Shown piece after piece: positions 52,992-62,797 of a DNA stretch of 64,000 nt. The notes under the pieces were generated by a model. It saw only the letters and a program-made list of their open reading frames with translations, did not search any database and had not been told where the DNA came from. Origin of the DNA: a methanogenic archaeon mixed culture ISO4-G1 (GTDB taxonomy: Archaea; Thermoplasmatota; Thermoplasmata; Methanomassiliicoccales; Methanomethylophilaceae); NCBI GenBank assembly GCA_001563305.1, contig CP013703.1, positions 496,001 through 560,000 of the forward strand, in the 5' to 3' direction. The number at the start of each line of letters is the position of its first letter. The first letter of the stretch is position 1. Made by a program: the position numbers and the translations under genes.

Positions 52992-54890
52992 ATGGCAGAG
53001 GAAACTCAACCGAACGGCTCGGGATCAGGCTATGAATTGGTCCGTAACATTGATTGGAAACAAGGTCTCATCATCGCGATGGGGATACCTATCCTGATTG
53101 TACCTTCGCTGTGCGATCTGTCGGTCAGCCTCTGGGCGATGACCATCCTGATCTGGGTGTTCTCGGTTCTGTCCGGATTCCTCATCAACATCCCGCTGGG
53201 AGAGCTCTGTGCGACATTCGGAGTCGCCGGTATCGGCGGTTCGATCCAGCATGTCTACAGGGACGACGAAAAGTACAAGGGAAAGAAGCTCAACACCGGA
53301 CGTCTCATAGGTTCGTTCGGAGCGTGGGCCTACTTCGCCACATGGGTGCCCGTCATCCCCATTTTCACCATTATGACAGGCGACTACCTCTTCGGATACT
53401 TCGAGGTCTTCTACGGTCTCGACGGATTCATGAAGACCTTGTTCTACCTGTTCCTCGGCGCGCTGATCTACGGTTTCATCATCCTCTCGGGAAGGAAAGG
53501 ACTCGAGGGCGGTGCGAAGACCCAGCTCATCCTCGCCATCATCACGATCATCCCCATCTTAATCATCGTCATGTTCCCGATCATCACCGGGGACTTCCAT
53601 ATGGAGTACATCACCGACGAGCTCGTCCCCACCGGATGGCAGTGGACCGGCAACACGATCCTCATGGTCCTCGGATGCTTCACCGTCGCCCAGTGGAGCG
53701 CCGTCGGTTGGGAGACCGCCGCGACCTACGGAGCGGAGTACAAGAACCCCGGAAAGGATGTTCCCAAGGCTTTGATCGCCTGCGGACTCATGTGCCTGTT
53801 CATGTACTTCGTCATCTCGTTCTTCATGTACGGAACGCTCGGAATCGACGGAATCATCGACGCCGGTGCGGCAACTCTGATCCCCATCGCCAAGGGCGAC
53901 TTCGGAGAGATCGGAGGCGCCGTCGCCGTTCTCCTGCTCATCGCCGGAATGGTCATGATCATCCAGACCGCGTTCCTCGGATCCGCCAGGACCATCCAGA
54001 TCATGGCAAAGGACGGGAACCTCCCCCTTATGTTCGCCAAGACCAACAAGTACGGTGTTCCCATGGTCGCCATGTACTTCGAGGTCTTCATCGGATTCGT
54101 CATCATCCTCACAGGGATCACCGCATCCCAGATCCTCGCCGTCTCGGCGCTCGGATTCTCCATCGCCATCGGAATGTGCATGATGGCCTTCATCAAGTCC
54201 AGGCACGACCCGCGCTTCAAGGACGTCGAGAGGGTCTACAGGGCACCCCGCTGGGCATACCCCGGAGCATGGTTCATGGCCATCTTCGAGTTCTTCTTCA
54301 TGATCCCCGGTCTCCTGTACTACGTATACGACCTCATGGGCGTGGGATATGTGTTCATCGGAATCGCGGCAAGTCTGCTCTACATCCCCTGCTGGCTGGT
54401 ACTGCAGTGGTGGAACGCGCAGACCCACCCCGAGCTCATGACCGGTGCGTCCTTCATGAAGGACCAGAACCCCAGGCCCAAGCTCTACGGGGTCCTGGCG
54501 ATCGTAGGAGCGAGCATCACGTTCCTGGCATTCCTCGGCGAGTGGACCGAGGGCATCATCGGAATCGATATGATGGGTTCCTCCCTCGAGGGATTCCAGA
54601 AGATGGTCCCGCTGATCACGTTCGTCGCAGGACTTGCGATCGCGGTGATCGAGTCGATCAACTTCTTCGTTCCAGGCAGGACATCCAAGCCTCTGGCGTT
54701 CGTGTCCCTGGCGCTGTCCGTCATCGGACTCGTCATGCTCGTGCTGTTCTCCCTCTGGGCCCCCAGCCTGGGAGGATGCGTCTTCATCGCCGCGTTCGGA
54801 CTCGCAGTCTCGACGGCACTCACCGTCATGCAGGTCATCGGTGCGATGAGGTTCTCCAGCACTTCGGCCCTCGATGCCAACGCAGAGTGA
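52992..54890 (+). CDS. APC-superfamily amino acid/amine permease
   Basis: The protein has 632 aa, longer than the ~450-500 of typical members. Twelve or more transmembrane helices are visible; the first follows NIDWKQGLIIAMGIPILIVP, and VGWETAATYGAEYKNPGKDV is the conserved unwound-helix region. The C-terminal ~130 residues add two to three extra helices. It imports an amino acid or amine by cation symport; the substrate is unknown. A GGAGAGGGGG ribosome-binding site precedes it. The 52733-52991 leader contains AT-rich promoter sequence and no gene. Confidence 0.85.
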   Translation: MAEETQPNGSGSGYELVRNIDWKQGLIIAMGIPILIVPSLCDLSVSLWAMTILIWVFSVLSGFLINIPLGELCATFGVAGIGGSIQHVYRDDEKYKGKKLNTGRLIGSFGAWAYFATWVPVIPIFTIMTGDYLFGYFEVFYGLDGFMKTLFYLFLGALIYGFIILSGRKGLEGGAKTQLILAIITIIPILIIVMFPIITGDFHMEYITDELVPTGWQWTGNTILMVLGCFTVAQWSAVGWETAATYGAEYKNPGKDVPKALIACGLMCLFMYFVISFFMYGTLGIDGIIDAGAATLIPIAKGDFGEIGGAVAVLLLIAGMVMIIQTAFLGSARTIQIMAKDGNLPLMFAKTNKYGVPMVAMYFEVFIGFVIILTGITASQILAVSALGFSIAIGMCMMAFIKSRHDPRFKDVERVYRAPRWAYPGAWFMAIFEFFFMIPGLLYYVYDLMGVGYVFIGIAASLLYIPCWLVLQWWNAQTHPELMTGASFMKDQNPRPKLYGVLAIVGASITFLAFLGEWTEGIIGIDMMGSSLEGFQKMVPLITFVAGLAIAVIESINFFVPGRTSKPLAFVSLALSVIGLVMLVLFSLWAPSLGGCVFIAAFGLAVSTALTVMQVIGAMRFSSTSALDANAE

Positions 54891-54910
54891 TCTGGCACTA
54901 AACTCTACAA

Positions 54911-54935
54911 GGCCCGGCGGACCTCCCGTCGGGCC
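54911..54935 (+). terminator. Hairpin terminator after the permease
   Basis: GGCCCGgCG/CGtCGGGCC stem followed by ATCATTTCTTTTTC. Confidence 0.7.
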
Positions 54936-55021
54936 ATCATTTCTTTTTCACCGTTCTCCTTTCGGTATTTCTTTCAGAATTAAAAGAAATAAAATAAATA
55001 AAAGAAATATGATGTCATTTT

Positions 55022-56395
55022 ATGATCGTCGAGGACCTCATCAAGCTGGGTGAATCAGAGACCCTGGAATTCAAGGAGAGGCCCACGGATGATCCGAAGA
55101 AGTATCTGAAGACCATCGTGGGATTCCGCAACAGCAGGGGAGGTTCCATAATCTTCGGCGTGAAGGATGACGGTACCGTCGTCGGCGTGGACAACGCACC
55201 GAAGATACGCGACCAGATCGTGGACACGATAATCGCGAACGTCTCGCCGTTGATGATGCCCCATGTGTACATCTACACCCTCGACGGGAAGGAACTGGTT
55301 ATTGTGGAGGTCGGTCCGGTGAACGAATCCGTATCGTTCCTGAGGTCCGAGGGTCCCGAGGACGGGACATACGTCAGGATCGGGGCATCGACCATATCCG
55401 CGGAGGAGGGGGAGATCGTAGCCCTCAAATCCGAAAGGGCCTTGGAGTCCATGGACTCCATGATCGTCCCCGGTGTCATCGGGGAGAAGGACAGCAACAT
55501 AGTTTGGCTGTGCGAGAAGCTCAGCAGGAAGAAGGGCGACGAGGTCACCGTGAAGGACCTTGTGGGCCTGGGATTGCTGATCCCATGCAACGGCGGATAC
55601 AGGGCGACGATGGCCTTCAGACTGCTCACGGATAACCCGTACGGTCATGCGATATTGCAATGTGCCAGATTCTTCGGGCCTGCGGAAACGGAGTTCGCCG
55701 ACAGGACCGAATACAGCGGGTCGATACTGACGCAGGCGGACAGGGGTGTCGAGTACGTCCTGTCGATGATAGAGAAGCCCTCTGTGATCGAGGGCGTGTA
55801 CCGGGAGGATCTCTTCGAGATCCCCGTAAAAGCGATCCGCGAGGTCATCCTGAATGCGGTGATACACAGGAATTACAGGATAGAGGTCAGTCCGATATTC
55901 ATAGCGGTCTTCGGGGACAGGATCGAGATCACATCGCCGGGAGGGCTTCCCAACGGGCAGACCTACGAGAGGATGCTGGAAGGCTACTCCCTACCCAGGA
56001 ACAGGATCATCTCCAGGGTGTTCAAGGAATGCAAATCTTCGGAGGGATGGGGGAGGGGCCTGAGAAGGGTGTTCGAACTGTGCAGGGAGGAGGGTCTGAA
56101 GGAACCCAAGATAGACATCATCGGTCACTCCGTCCGTGTGACGTTCTACCGCAGACGCTTCAACGCATCATCAGTGACCTCATCCACCTCCAATGAGGTA
56201 ACGGTGCTGAGAATGTTCGGGGAGAATCCGACGATGACCATAGCGGAGCTGTGTGAATCCACTACGCTCACCAAGCATGACGCGGAGGTGGCGATAAGGA
56301 GTCTGAAGGACAAGGGCGTCCTCAGACGCGTGGGTGCCCGTAAGCGCGGCGAATGGTTGATAGAATCGGATGCGTCGTTCGAAGAGAAATGGTGA
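55022..56395 (+). CDS. AlbA_2/Schlafen-type DNA-binding protein with HATPase_4-like domain
   Basis: The protein has 457 aa. N-terminal ESETLEFKERPTDDPKKYLK and VGFRNSRGGSIIFGVKDDG form the AlbA_2 (divergent AAA-4) domain. The middle (EIPVKAIREVILNAVIHRNY, then FGDRIEITSPGGLPNG) is the ATPase-like region found in 'RecG-like' regulators. A winged-helix domain ends the protein (ITIAELCESTTLTKHDAEVAIR). Probably a transcriptional or antiviral regulator. It is not a RecG helicase. Confidence 0.85.
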   Translation: MIVEDLIKLGESETLEFKERPTDDPKKYLKTIVGFRNSRGGSIIFGVKDDGTVVGVDNAPKIRDQIVDTIIANVSPLMMPHVYIYTLDGKELVIVEVGPVNESVSFLRSEGPEDGTYVRIGASTISAEEGEIVALKSERALESMDSMIVPGVIGEKDSNIVWLCEKLSRKKGDEVTVKDLVGLGLLIPCNGGYRATMAFRLLTDNPYGHAILQCARFFGPAETEFADRTEYSGSILTQADRGVEYVLSMIEKPSVIEGVYREDLFEIPVKAIREVILNAVIHRNYRIEVSPIFIAVFGDRIEITSPGGLPNGQTYERMLEGYSLPRNRIISRVFKECKSSEGWGRGLRRVFELCREEGLKEPKIDIIGHSVRVTFYRRRFNASSVTSSTSNEVTVLRMFGENPTMTIAELCESTTLTKHDAEVAIRSLKDKGVLRRVGARKRGEWLIESDASFEEKW

Positions 56396-56396
56396 A

Positions 56397-56410
56397 CCCT
56401 CCCCGGAGGG
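56397..56410. terminator. Bidirectional hairpin between convergent genes
   Basis: CCCTCC/GGAGGG with a 2-nt loop lies between the AlbA_2 and isocitrate dehydrogenase genes, which converge here. Confidence 0.5.
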
Positions 56411-56425
56411 AGGGAAAGGATTTGT

Positions 56426-57649
56426 TCAGTTCTTCGCCTTGGCGATGGACTCGTCGATGTAGTTCTGCCAGACCTTCTCGATGTCGGGCCTTGCCATGGT
56501 GTCGAGAACGTACTGAGCGAACTCGTCACCGGTGGCTCCGGTGTCCCTTCCGGTCATGACAAGCTTCTTCTCGAACTGGGTGGTGATGTCGAGGGCCATG
56601 TTGAGTTTCTTGGCCTTCTCGATCTCGCCGATGTGCTCCATCATCATTGCAACAGCTTTGATCATGCTGCAGGGGTCCGCATACTGAGCGCGGCCCTCGG
56701 TGACCATCCTGGGAGCGGATCCGTGGATGGCCTCGAACATGGCGTACCTCTTTCCGATGTTGGCGGAACCGGCTGTTCCGACACCGCCCTGGATCTGTGC
56801 GGCCTCGTCGGTGATGATGTCACCGTAGAGGTTGGGCAGGACGAACACCTTGAAGTTGCTCCTCCTGGCGGGGTCGATGAGCTTGGCGGTGGTGATGTCT
56901 ATGAACCAGTCGTCCCACTGCACCTCGGGGTAGTCCTTTGCGACCTTCTCGGCGATGCTCAGGAACTTACCGTCCGTGGTCTTGATGATGTTGGCCTTAG
57001 TGACCAGCGACACGTAGTTGACGCCTGTCTTCTTCGCATGCTCGAAACCGGCGCGGATGATCCTCTCTGTTCCCTGCGTGGTTGCGACACAGAAGTCCAT
57101 GGCGAGGTCGTCGGTGACGTTGATACCGTCGCTTCCCAGCGCGTAGCTTCCCTCGGTGTTCTCCCTGTAGAAGACCCAGTTGATCCCGAGTTCGGGAACG
57201 GATACGGGTCTGACGTTAGCGAACAGGTCAAGCTCCTTCCTCATGGCGACGTTGGCGCTCTCGATGTTCGGCCAGGGGTCTCCCTTCTTGGGCGTGGTTG
57301 TCGGTCCTTTCAGGATCACGTGGCACTCCTTCAGCGCCGCGAGCGTGTCGTCGGGGATGGCCTTCATGACCTCGACGCGCCTCTCGATGGTGAGTCCGTC
57401 GATCTGCCTGATCTCGACCTTTCCGGCCTTGATCTTGTCGGCCAGCAGGGTCTCCATGACCTTCTGTGCGGATGCGCAGATGTAGGGTCCGATCCCGTCC
57501 CCTCCGCATACGCCTATGATGAGCTTGTCAAGCTTGGAGTAGTCGGTCCAGTCGGGTTCGTTCTTCAGGACCTCGACTCTCTCGAGCTGTCTCCTGAGCA
57601 GGGCACCGAATTTCTCCTGTGCCGCCTGGATTGCTTTCTCGTCTACCAT
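56426..57649 (-). CDS. icd: Isocitrate dehydrogenase, NADP-dependent type
   Basis: The protein has 407 aa from the ATG at 57649 (MVDEKAIQAAQEKFGALLRR). The dehydrogenase signature (NLYGDIITDEAAQIQGGVGT) and phosphate-binding segments (WVFYRENTEGSYALG) are present. It oxidatively decarboxylates isocitrate to 2-oxoglutarate for glutamate synthesis. Isopropylmalate or homoisocitrate dehydrogenase are less likely given length and the ENTEG motif. It diverges from the MMPL gene. Confidence 0.85.
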   Translation of the reverse strand: MVDEKAIQAAQEKFGALLRRQLERVEVLKNEPDWTDYSKLDKLIIGVCGGDGIGPYICASAQKVMETLLADKIKAGKVEIRQIDGLTIERRVEVMKAIPDDTLAALKECHVILKGPTTTPKKGDPWPNIESANVAMRKELDLFANVRPVSVPELGINWVFYRENTEGSYALGSDGINVTDDLAMDFCVATTQGTERIIRAGFEHAKKTGVNYVSLVTKANIIKTTDGKFLSIAEKVAKDYPEVQWDDWFIDITTAKLIDPARRSNFKVFVLPNLYGDIITDEAAQIQGGVGTAGSANIGKRYAMFEAIHGSAPRMVTEGRAQYADPCSMIKAVAMMMEHIGEIEKAKKLNMALDITTQFEKKLVMTGRDTGATGDEFAQYVLDTMARPDIEKVWQNYIDESIAKAKN

Positions 57650-57770
57650 TGTTATCGCGAGGTGATTGCCGACATTTGATAAATAAGGGTTCGGTCGAAC
57701 GGATTCGTATTTCGGAGTCTTTGACCTTATTAAAATAATACTTTTATACGGTCGCGGATTGCCGAACTCT

Positions 57771-60470
57771 ATGATATTTGACCGTGTAGCGAACGGCATA
57801 CAGAGGCATGCAAAGGCCATCGTAGTCATCTGGGTAGTCATCCTGTGCATCTCAGGATACTTTGCGATCAGGTCCCCTGAGGTCATGAGCTACGATTTGA
57901 ACGAGATGGCCTCCGACGATTCGGAGTCCATAAAGGGATTGGTGATCATTAGCACCGAGTTCCCCGCGGCAGTCGTGGACGAGTCGGTAATGCCCATCCT
58001 GGTCCTCTATTATGAGGACGAGGAAGGACTGGCGGCGGCGCAGCAGTTCATCACCGACATGAACGAACGGATGCCCGAATACGAGCATCTGGTATCGGCC
58101 GTGCCGATGGATCCGATAACCAAGGAGTCCGGAGATGGAATCCTCATGGCGTACATCTTGACGAAGGACCTGGACGTCTTCGAGGCCCCCGCATTCACGC
58201 CGGAGATCCGCAACTTCATCGACGAGGTCGCGGAGGCCACCGGGTTCACCGGTGCCCACTACCTCACGGGAAGCAGTGCGATGTCCTATGACATGGAGCA
58301 CGATGCCCTCGAGGACATATCGAAGATCGATCCGTTTACCGTCCTGATGATCCTGCTCCTGGTAGGACTGTTCTTCAGGTCCTTCGTTTCCTCCGCGACG
58401 CCTCCGCTCACCATCGGAGTGGCGTTTGCGGTCACCATGGCCCTCATCTTCGGTCTGGGCCACATACTCAACATTTTCTTCCTCACGAACATGATGATCC
58501 TGGTGTCCATGATGGGTGCCGGATGCGACTACTGCATCTTCATCATCGCCCGTTACAGGGAGGAGCTCAGAACGGGTCTCTCCCATGACGAAGCCCTTCA
58601 CCAGGCCATCGTCTGGGCAGGGGAATCCATCACCATCTCTGGTGCCTCGGTCATCATCGGATTCGGTGCGATCTCCGTCTGCGACTACGCCATGATATCC
58701 ACCATGGGTATCTGCCTCGCGCTGGGAATCCTGGTCGCGCTCATTGCCGCGCTCACGTTGATCCCGGCGATGCTCCAGCTCATCGGGGACAGGGTCTTCT
58801 GGCCTACCAAGATGGATGCCTACAAGGAGGGCGGAAAGGCCACCAAGGGCTGGTACGCCTGGTGCGGAAATGTCGGGAACAGATACTTCCACAGGTCCGC
58901 AGACTTCTCGGTGAAGCATGCCAAGGCCATAGCCGTGGTCGCGATCATGATCACCGCTCCCGCGGTCTACGTCATGACATCAGGGGAGGAGTCCTACGAC
59001 ATGATCTCCTCGATGCTCGGAGGCGAGTCCGGGGAGGGAATGGAGTACATAGACGATTATGCAGACCAGGGTCTGGTCATGCCCAACTACACCCTCATCC
59101 AATACAAGGAGCCCATCGCAACGGTCGAGAAGATCGACGGTACCTCGGGGCACCTGTACTGGACGGATTACTGGAAGGAAACGGTCTCTCCGACGCTGCC
59201 CAGCCTGTACACGTCGATGGAGGAGGACGAGAACATAGCGTATGCGGTGGGACCGTTCGTCTGGGACGACATAATGGAGATGATCGAAGAAGAGGGCATC
59301 ACGGACACCGACGAGAAGATGGAGTTCGTCAAGGCGCACCTTTCCGCCAAGGGTGTGATCTTCTTCAACCAGTTCGTCAAGACGGTTAGCGGAATGGGAA
59401 TGGATCCCAAGTACCTGTTCACCGGACCCGGACAGATGATCGACGACATGGTCAAACTGCTGGCCGGAGTGGATTTCGATTGGGATGCCATCGTGGACGC
59501 GGTCAAGGCCGCAGGCATCACGGACCCCGACCAGATCGTCCAGGTGGCCCTCCAGCAGATCACGCAGCAGAGCGCAGAGCTGGGAGAGCTCGTCGGCGGT
59601 CTCGTGGCGGCACTGAACAAGAGCGGTATCTCCAACGAGGCCCTGGTCGACGGATTCGGAACAACGGCCGATTATCTGCTGAACGTGTCGACTTCCGTCG
59701 TCGGAGGCGATTTCGTCGACAACGGCACCGGTTCCGGCGATGCCACATACATCTCGGTCACCACCGCCACGGTCGCCGCCGCGATGTCCCCCACGTCGAT
59801 GGAATCTATCTCCAAGATAGCAGACGTCGTCTCGAAGTACGCCGCGGACAACTCCGCTATTGTTGTGGAGACATGGGACACCGGTTCCGCGGTCGTCATG
59901 TACGACGTGTCGGAGGAGGTCAAGAAGCAGTTCACCTTCATCGAGGTGTTGGTCGTTATTATGATCCTCATCCTGCTGTTCGTGGTCATGAGGTCTTATC
60001 TGATCCCGGTGAGGTCCGTGCTGACCATCCTGATGTCCATCACATGGACCCTTGCGATGACGCGTCTGATCTTCGTGGACCTCCTGGGAGGAGAGCTCCT
60101 CTGGCTGGTCCCGATCCTGCTGCTGGTTATATGCCTTGGTCTGGGAATGGACTACGACATCCTGCTGACCACCCGTATCAAGGAGAACAGGATGCACCTC
60201 GGCATGACCAACGACGAGGCCATCAAGCACGCGGTCACCCACACCGGATCGGTCATCACCATCTGCGGTCTGATCATGGGAGGAGCATTCGGTACCCTCA
60301 TGATCTCAAGCATGCCGCTGCTGCAGGAGTTCGGATTCGCACTGTGCTTCGCCATCCTGGTCGATGCGCTGATAGTCCGTACTTACATCGTGCCGGCGAT
60401 CATGCACCTCCTCGGAGATTGGAACTGGAAAGGTCCAGGCTACAAGGAGAAGATGCGGTCCAAGGAATGA
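57771..60470 (+). CDS. MMPL/RND-superfamily exporter
   Basis: I start at ATG 57771 (MIFDRVANGIQRHAKAIVVI, 899 aa), which lies ~26 nt after a TATA box, CTTTTATAC, suggesting a leaderless message. The layout is: one helix, a large extracellular loop, five helices with GCDYCIFIIARYREEL, then a second half with GMDYDILLTTRIKEN. These are the paired Asp-containing helices of MMPL transporters. It probably exports lipids or hydrophobic compounds with proton motive force. A strong terminator follows. Confidence 0.88.
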   Translation: MIFDRVANGIQRHAKAIVVIWVVILCISGYFAIRSPEVMSYDLNEMASDDSESIKGLVIISTEFPAAVVDESVMPILVLYYEDEEGLAAAQQFITDMNERMPEYEHLVSAVPMDPITKESGDGILMAYILTKDLDVFEAPAFTPEIRNFIDEVAEATGFTGAHYLTGSSAMSYDMEHDALEDISKIDPFTVLMILLLVGLFFRSFVSSATPPLTIGVAFAVTMALIFGLGHILNIFFLTNMMILVSMMGAGCDYCIFIIARYREELRTGLSHDEALHQAIVWAGESITISGASVIIGFGAISVCDYAMISTMGICLALGILVALIAALTLIPAMLQLIGDRVFWPTKMDAYKEGGKATKGWYAWCGNVGNRYFHRSADFSVKHAKAIAVVAIMITAPAVYVMTSGEESYDMISSMLGGESGEGMEYIDDYADQGLVMPNYTLIQYKEPIATVEKIDGTSGHLYWTDYWKETVSPTLPSLYTSMEEDENIAYAVGPFVWDDIMEMIEEEGITDTDEKMEFVKAHLSAKGVIFFNQFVKTVSGMGMDPKYLFTGPGQMIDDMVKLLAGVDFDWDAIVDAVKAAGITDPDQIVQVALQQITQQSAELGELVGGLVAALNKSGISNEALVDGFGTTADYLLNVSTSVVGGDFVDNGTGSGDATYISVTTATVAAAMSPTSMESISKIADVVSKYAADNSAIVVETWDTGSAVVMYDVSEEVKKQFTFIEVLVVIMILILLFVVMRSYLIPVRSVLTILMSITWTLAMTRLIFVDLLGGELLWLVPILLLVICLGLGMDYDILLTTRIKENRMHLGMTNDEAIKHAVTHTGSVITICGLIMGGAFGTLMISSMPLLQEFGFALCFAILVDALIVRTYIVPAIMHLLGDWNWKGPGYKEKMRSKE

Positions 60471-60474
60471 AACA

Positions 60475-60493
60475 GGGGCGGTCGAACCGCCCC
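60475..60493 (+). terminator. Hairpin terminator after the MMPL gene
   Basis: GGGGCGGT/ACCGCCCC (60475-60482/60486-60493) stem with a 3-nt loop, followed by CTTTTT. Confidence 0.8.
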
Positions 60494-60572
60494 CTTTTTC
60501 CACCCTTTCTTTTCTACCTGTTTCGTACCATCCTTTTTTATCTTAAAATAAGGATGACAACGCCAGATAAAC

Positions 60573-62078
60573 ATGGACTTCATGGTACTTTTGGCGTTCA
60601 TCGTCTACTTCCTGATAGTTCTGGCCATCGGTTACTACTTCTACCGCAGGTCCGAGAACATGGAGGATTACATCCTCGGCGGACGTAACATGAACCCCTA
60701 CGTCACAGCGATGTCTGCACAGGCATCGGATATGAGCGGCTGGCTGCTCATGGGTCTTCCCGGATCGGTCGTCGCCTTCGGACTCGGAGAGGCGTGGATC
60801 GGAATCGGTCTCGCCCTCGGTTCCTATCTCTCGTGGCTCTTCGTGGCCAAGAAGCTGAGGCACCACTCGGTCGTCGCAGGAAACGCGCTGACCATGCCCG
60901 AGTTCTTCTCCAACCGTTACGGGGACAAGAAGGGATACCTCAGGATGATCGCAGCGGTCATCATCCTGTTCTTCTTCGTCATCTACGTCGCATCCGGATT
61001 CAAGACATCCGGAATCATCCTCCACACGATCTTCCCCGACATCAGCATCCCCATCGCCATGTCCGTGGGTGCGATCATCATCATCGCATACACGTTCATG
61101 GGAGGATTCAAGGCGGTCTGCTGGACCGACTTCTTCCAGGCCATCCTGATGGTCATCGCGGTCGTCGTCGTGCCGCTGGTCGTCATCGGGAACCTCGGAG
61201 GAATGGAGCACGTGACCGAGCTTTGGGACGCCACCGGCGTCGAGGAGTTCGCTAACCTGTTCTACGACGGAGGACAGCCCCTCAGCGCCATCGCAATCAT
61301 CTCGCTCATGGCCTGGGCACTCGGATATTTCGGTATGCCTCACATCGTCGTCAGGTACATGTCGATCAGGCACCCCAAGGAGGTCAAGATCGCAAGGAGG
61401 GTCTCACTCATCTGGATCATCCTGGCACTTTCCGCGGCCATCCTCATCGGAATGGTCGGAAGGGCATATCTCCAGGAACTGTACGGAGGCATCCCCGCGG
61501 ACTTCAACACCGAGGAGATTTTCATCGTCATGGTCGGAGACCTGTTCTATCCCCTGATCGCGGGAATTCTGTTCGCGGCCGTCATGGCCGCCAGTATGTC
61601 CACTGCGGATTCGCAGCTCCTCGTTTCCTCATCATCCATCACCAACGATGTGCTGAAGGGAAGCAAGTGGGCTGAGAAGCAGGAGAACGCCGACTACAAG
61701 CTCATGTGGATCTCGAGGGCTATCGTCATCGTGATCTCCATAGTCGCACTGATCCTCGCCGCCTTCGGCAGCGATTCCATCATGGGACTCGTCTCGTACG
61801 CATGGGCAGGATTCGGAGCGGCCTTCGGACCCCTGATGATCCTCTCGCTGTACTGGAAGAGGATGAACTTCTACGGTGCGATGGCATCCATGGTGGTCGG
61901 ATTCGTTTCCATCATCCTGTGGAACACCTTCCTCGCCGGACCCACCGGAATCTACGAGCTGCTGCCTGGATTCATCCTCTCGCTCATCGCTGGAGTGATC
62001 GTATCACTGGTGACAGCCGAGCCTTCAGAGGAGATCAAGAAGCAGTTCGACGACGCACAGGTCTTCGAAGAGGAATGA
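60573..62078 (+). CDS. Sodium/solute symporter (SSS family, PutP-like)
   Basis: The protein has 501 aa with 13 predicted helices. The SSS marks are GGRNMNPYVTAMSAQASDMS (residues ~35-54), the sodium-site region AVMAASMSTADSQLLVSSSS, and the long GYFGMPHIVVRYMSIR loop. PutP imports proline with Na+; a related substrate is equally possible. The gene is monocistronic, with a TATA-like box TTTTATCTTAAAAT near 60537. Confidence 0.88.
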   Translation: MDFMVLLAFIVYFLIVLAIGYYFYRRSENMEDYILGGRNMNPYVTAMSAQASDMSGWLLMGLPGSVVAFGLGEAWIGIGLALGSYLSWLFVAKKLRHHSVVAGNALTMPEFFSNRYGDKKGYLRMIAAVIILFFFVIYVASGFKTSGIILHTIFPDISIPIAMSVGAIIIIAYTFMGGFKAVCWTDFFQAILMVIAVVVVPLVVIGNLGGMEHVTELWDATGVEEFANLFYDGGQPLSAIAIISLMAWALGYFGMPHIVVRYMSIRHPKEVKIARRVSLIWIILALSAAILIGMVGRAYLQELYGGIPADFNTEEIFIVMVGDLFYPLIAGILFAAVMAASMSTADSQLLVSSSSITNDVLKGSKWAEKQENADYKLMWISRAIVIVISIVALILAAFGSDSIMGLVSYAWAGFGAAFGPLMILSLYWKRMNFYGAMASMVVGFVSIILWNTFLAGPTGIYELLPGFILSLIAGVIVSLVTAEPSEEIKKQFDDAQVFEEE

Positions 62079-62087
62079 AACTCCAAG

Positions 62088-62105
62088 CCGTCCTACGGGA
62101 CGGCA
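62088..62105 (+). terminator. Hairpin terminator after the symporter
   Basis: GCCGTCC/GGACGGC (7 bp), loop TACG, followed by ATCCTTTCTTTTTC; it ends 15 nt before the next gene. Confidence 0.75.
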
Positions 62106-62120
62106 TCCTTTCTTTTTCAC

Positions 62121-62765
62121 ATGAAGCGGATCTCAGACTACGATACCGTATCAGATACGGTCTCGGACGAGATCTCGCTGAAGGGTTCCAGGTTCATCGG
62201 GGTCGTGATGAGATGCCCCTTCGAGGAGGACATACCGATCCTGATGGAATCCCTGTCCAGGACGTATCCCGATGCAACCCACTACTGCTACGCGGCGCTG
62301 TTCAACGGTTCCGAGAGGAGGGAGAAGTCCAGCGACAACGGGGAGCCGTCCGGAACAGCGGGGAAACCCATACTCTCCAACCTCAAGGGATCCGGTCTCT
62401 CCGATGTTCTCTGTGTGGTGATTCGCTACTTCGGAGGCACTTTGTTGGGTACAGGCGGATTGGTCCACGCATACTCGGAAACATCCAAGCTGGCACTTGA
62501 CAAGGTGAGCATCCGCAGACGCACTGCGTGTGCGGTATACAGCTTCTCCTTGGACTATCCAAATTACAATATCTTCGAGAGCAAATGCCGCGACCTTATG
62601 GCCAGGAATCCACAGTGCAATTACACCGACAGGGTCGACGTGAAGGCATGGGTCCGCATGGCCGACGAGGAGGAGTTCGTCAGGAGGATCACCGACCTGA
62701 CCGAGAGGAAGGTCCTTCTGACACAGTTCACCGACGAGTACATCGAGGATGCGTTCCGTACCTGA
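62121..62765 (+). CDS. IMPACT/YigZ family protein (UPF0029)
   Basis: The protein has 214 aa. EISLKGSRFIGVVMRC and the central DATHYCYAALFNG...SSDNGEPSGTAGKPIL followed by VVIRYFGGTLLGTGGLVHAYSE define the UPF0029 fold. The C-terminal ~70 residues add the ferredoxin-like DUF1949-type domain. Homologues bind translation factors or nucleic acids; the role is unclear. Confidence 0.9.
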   Translation: MKRISDYDTVSDTVSDEISLKGSRFIGVVMRCPFEEDIPILMESLSRTYPDATHYCYAALFNGSERREKSSDNGEPSGTAGKPILSNLKGSGLSDVLCVVIRYFGGTLLGTGGLVHAYSETSKLALDKVSIRRRTACAVYSFSLDYPNYNIFESKCRDLMARNPQCNYTDRVDVKAWVRMADEEEFVRRITDLTERKVLLTQFTDEYIEDAFRT

Positions 62766-62797
62766 ACTATTAGTACGACGAGCATCTACCCATTCTC

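Noticed and set aside
53054-54901. A 615-codon frame overlapping the APC permease
   Set aside because: It is the +1 shadow of the permease and is rich in Arg/His with no hydrophobic pattern.
55022-56395. ATP-dependent DNA helicase RecG
   Set aside because: The similarity is confined to the AlbA_2 and ATPase-like regions often mis-named RecG; helicase motifs are absent.
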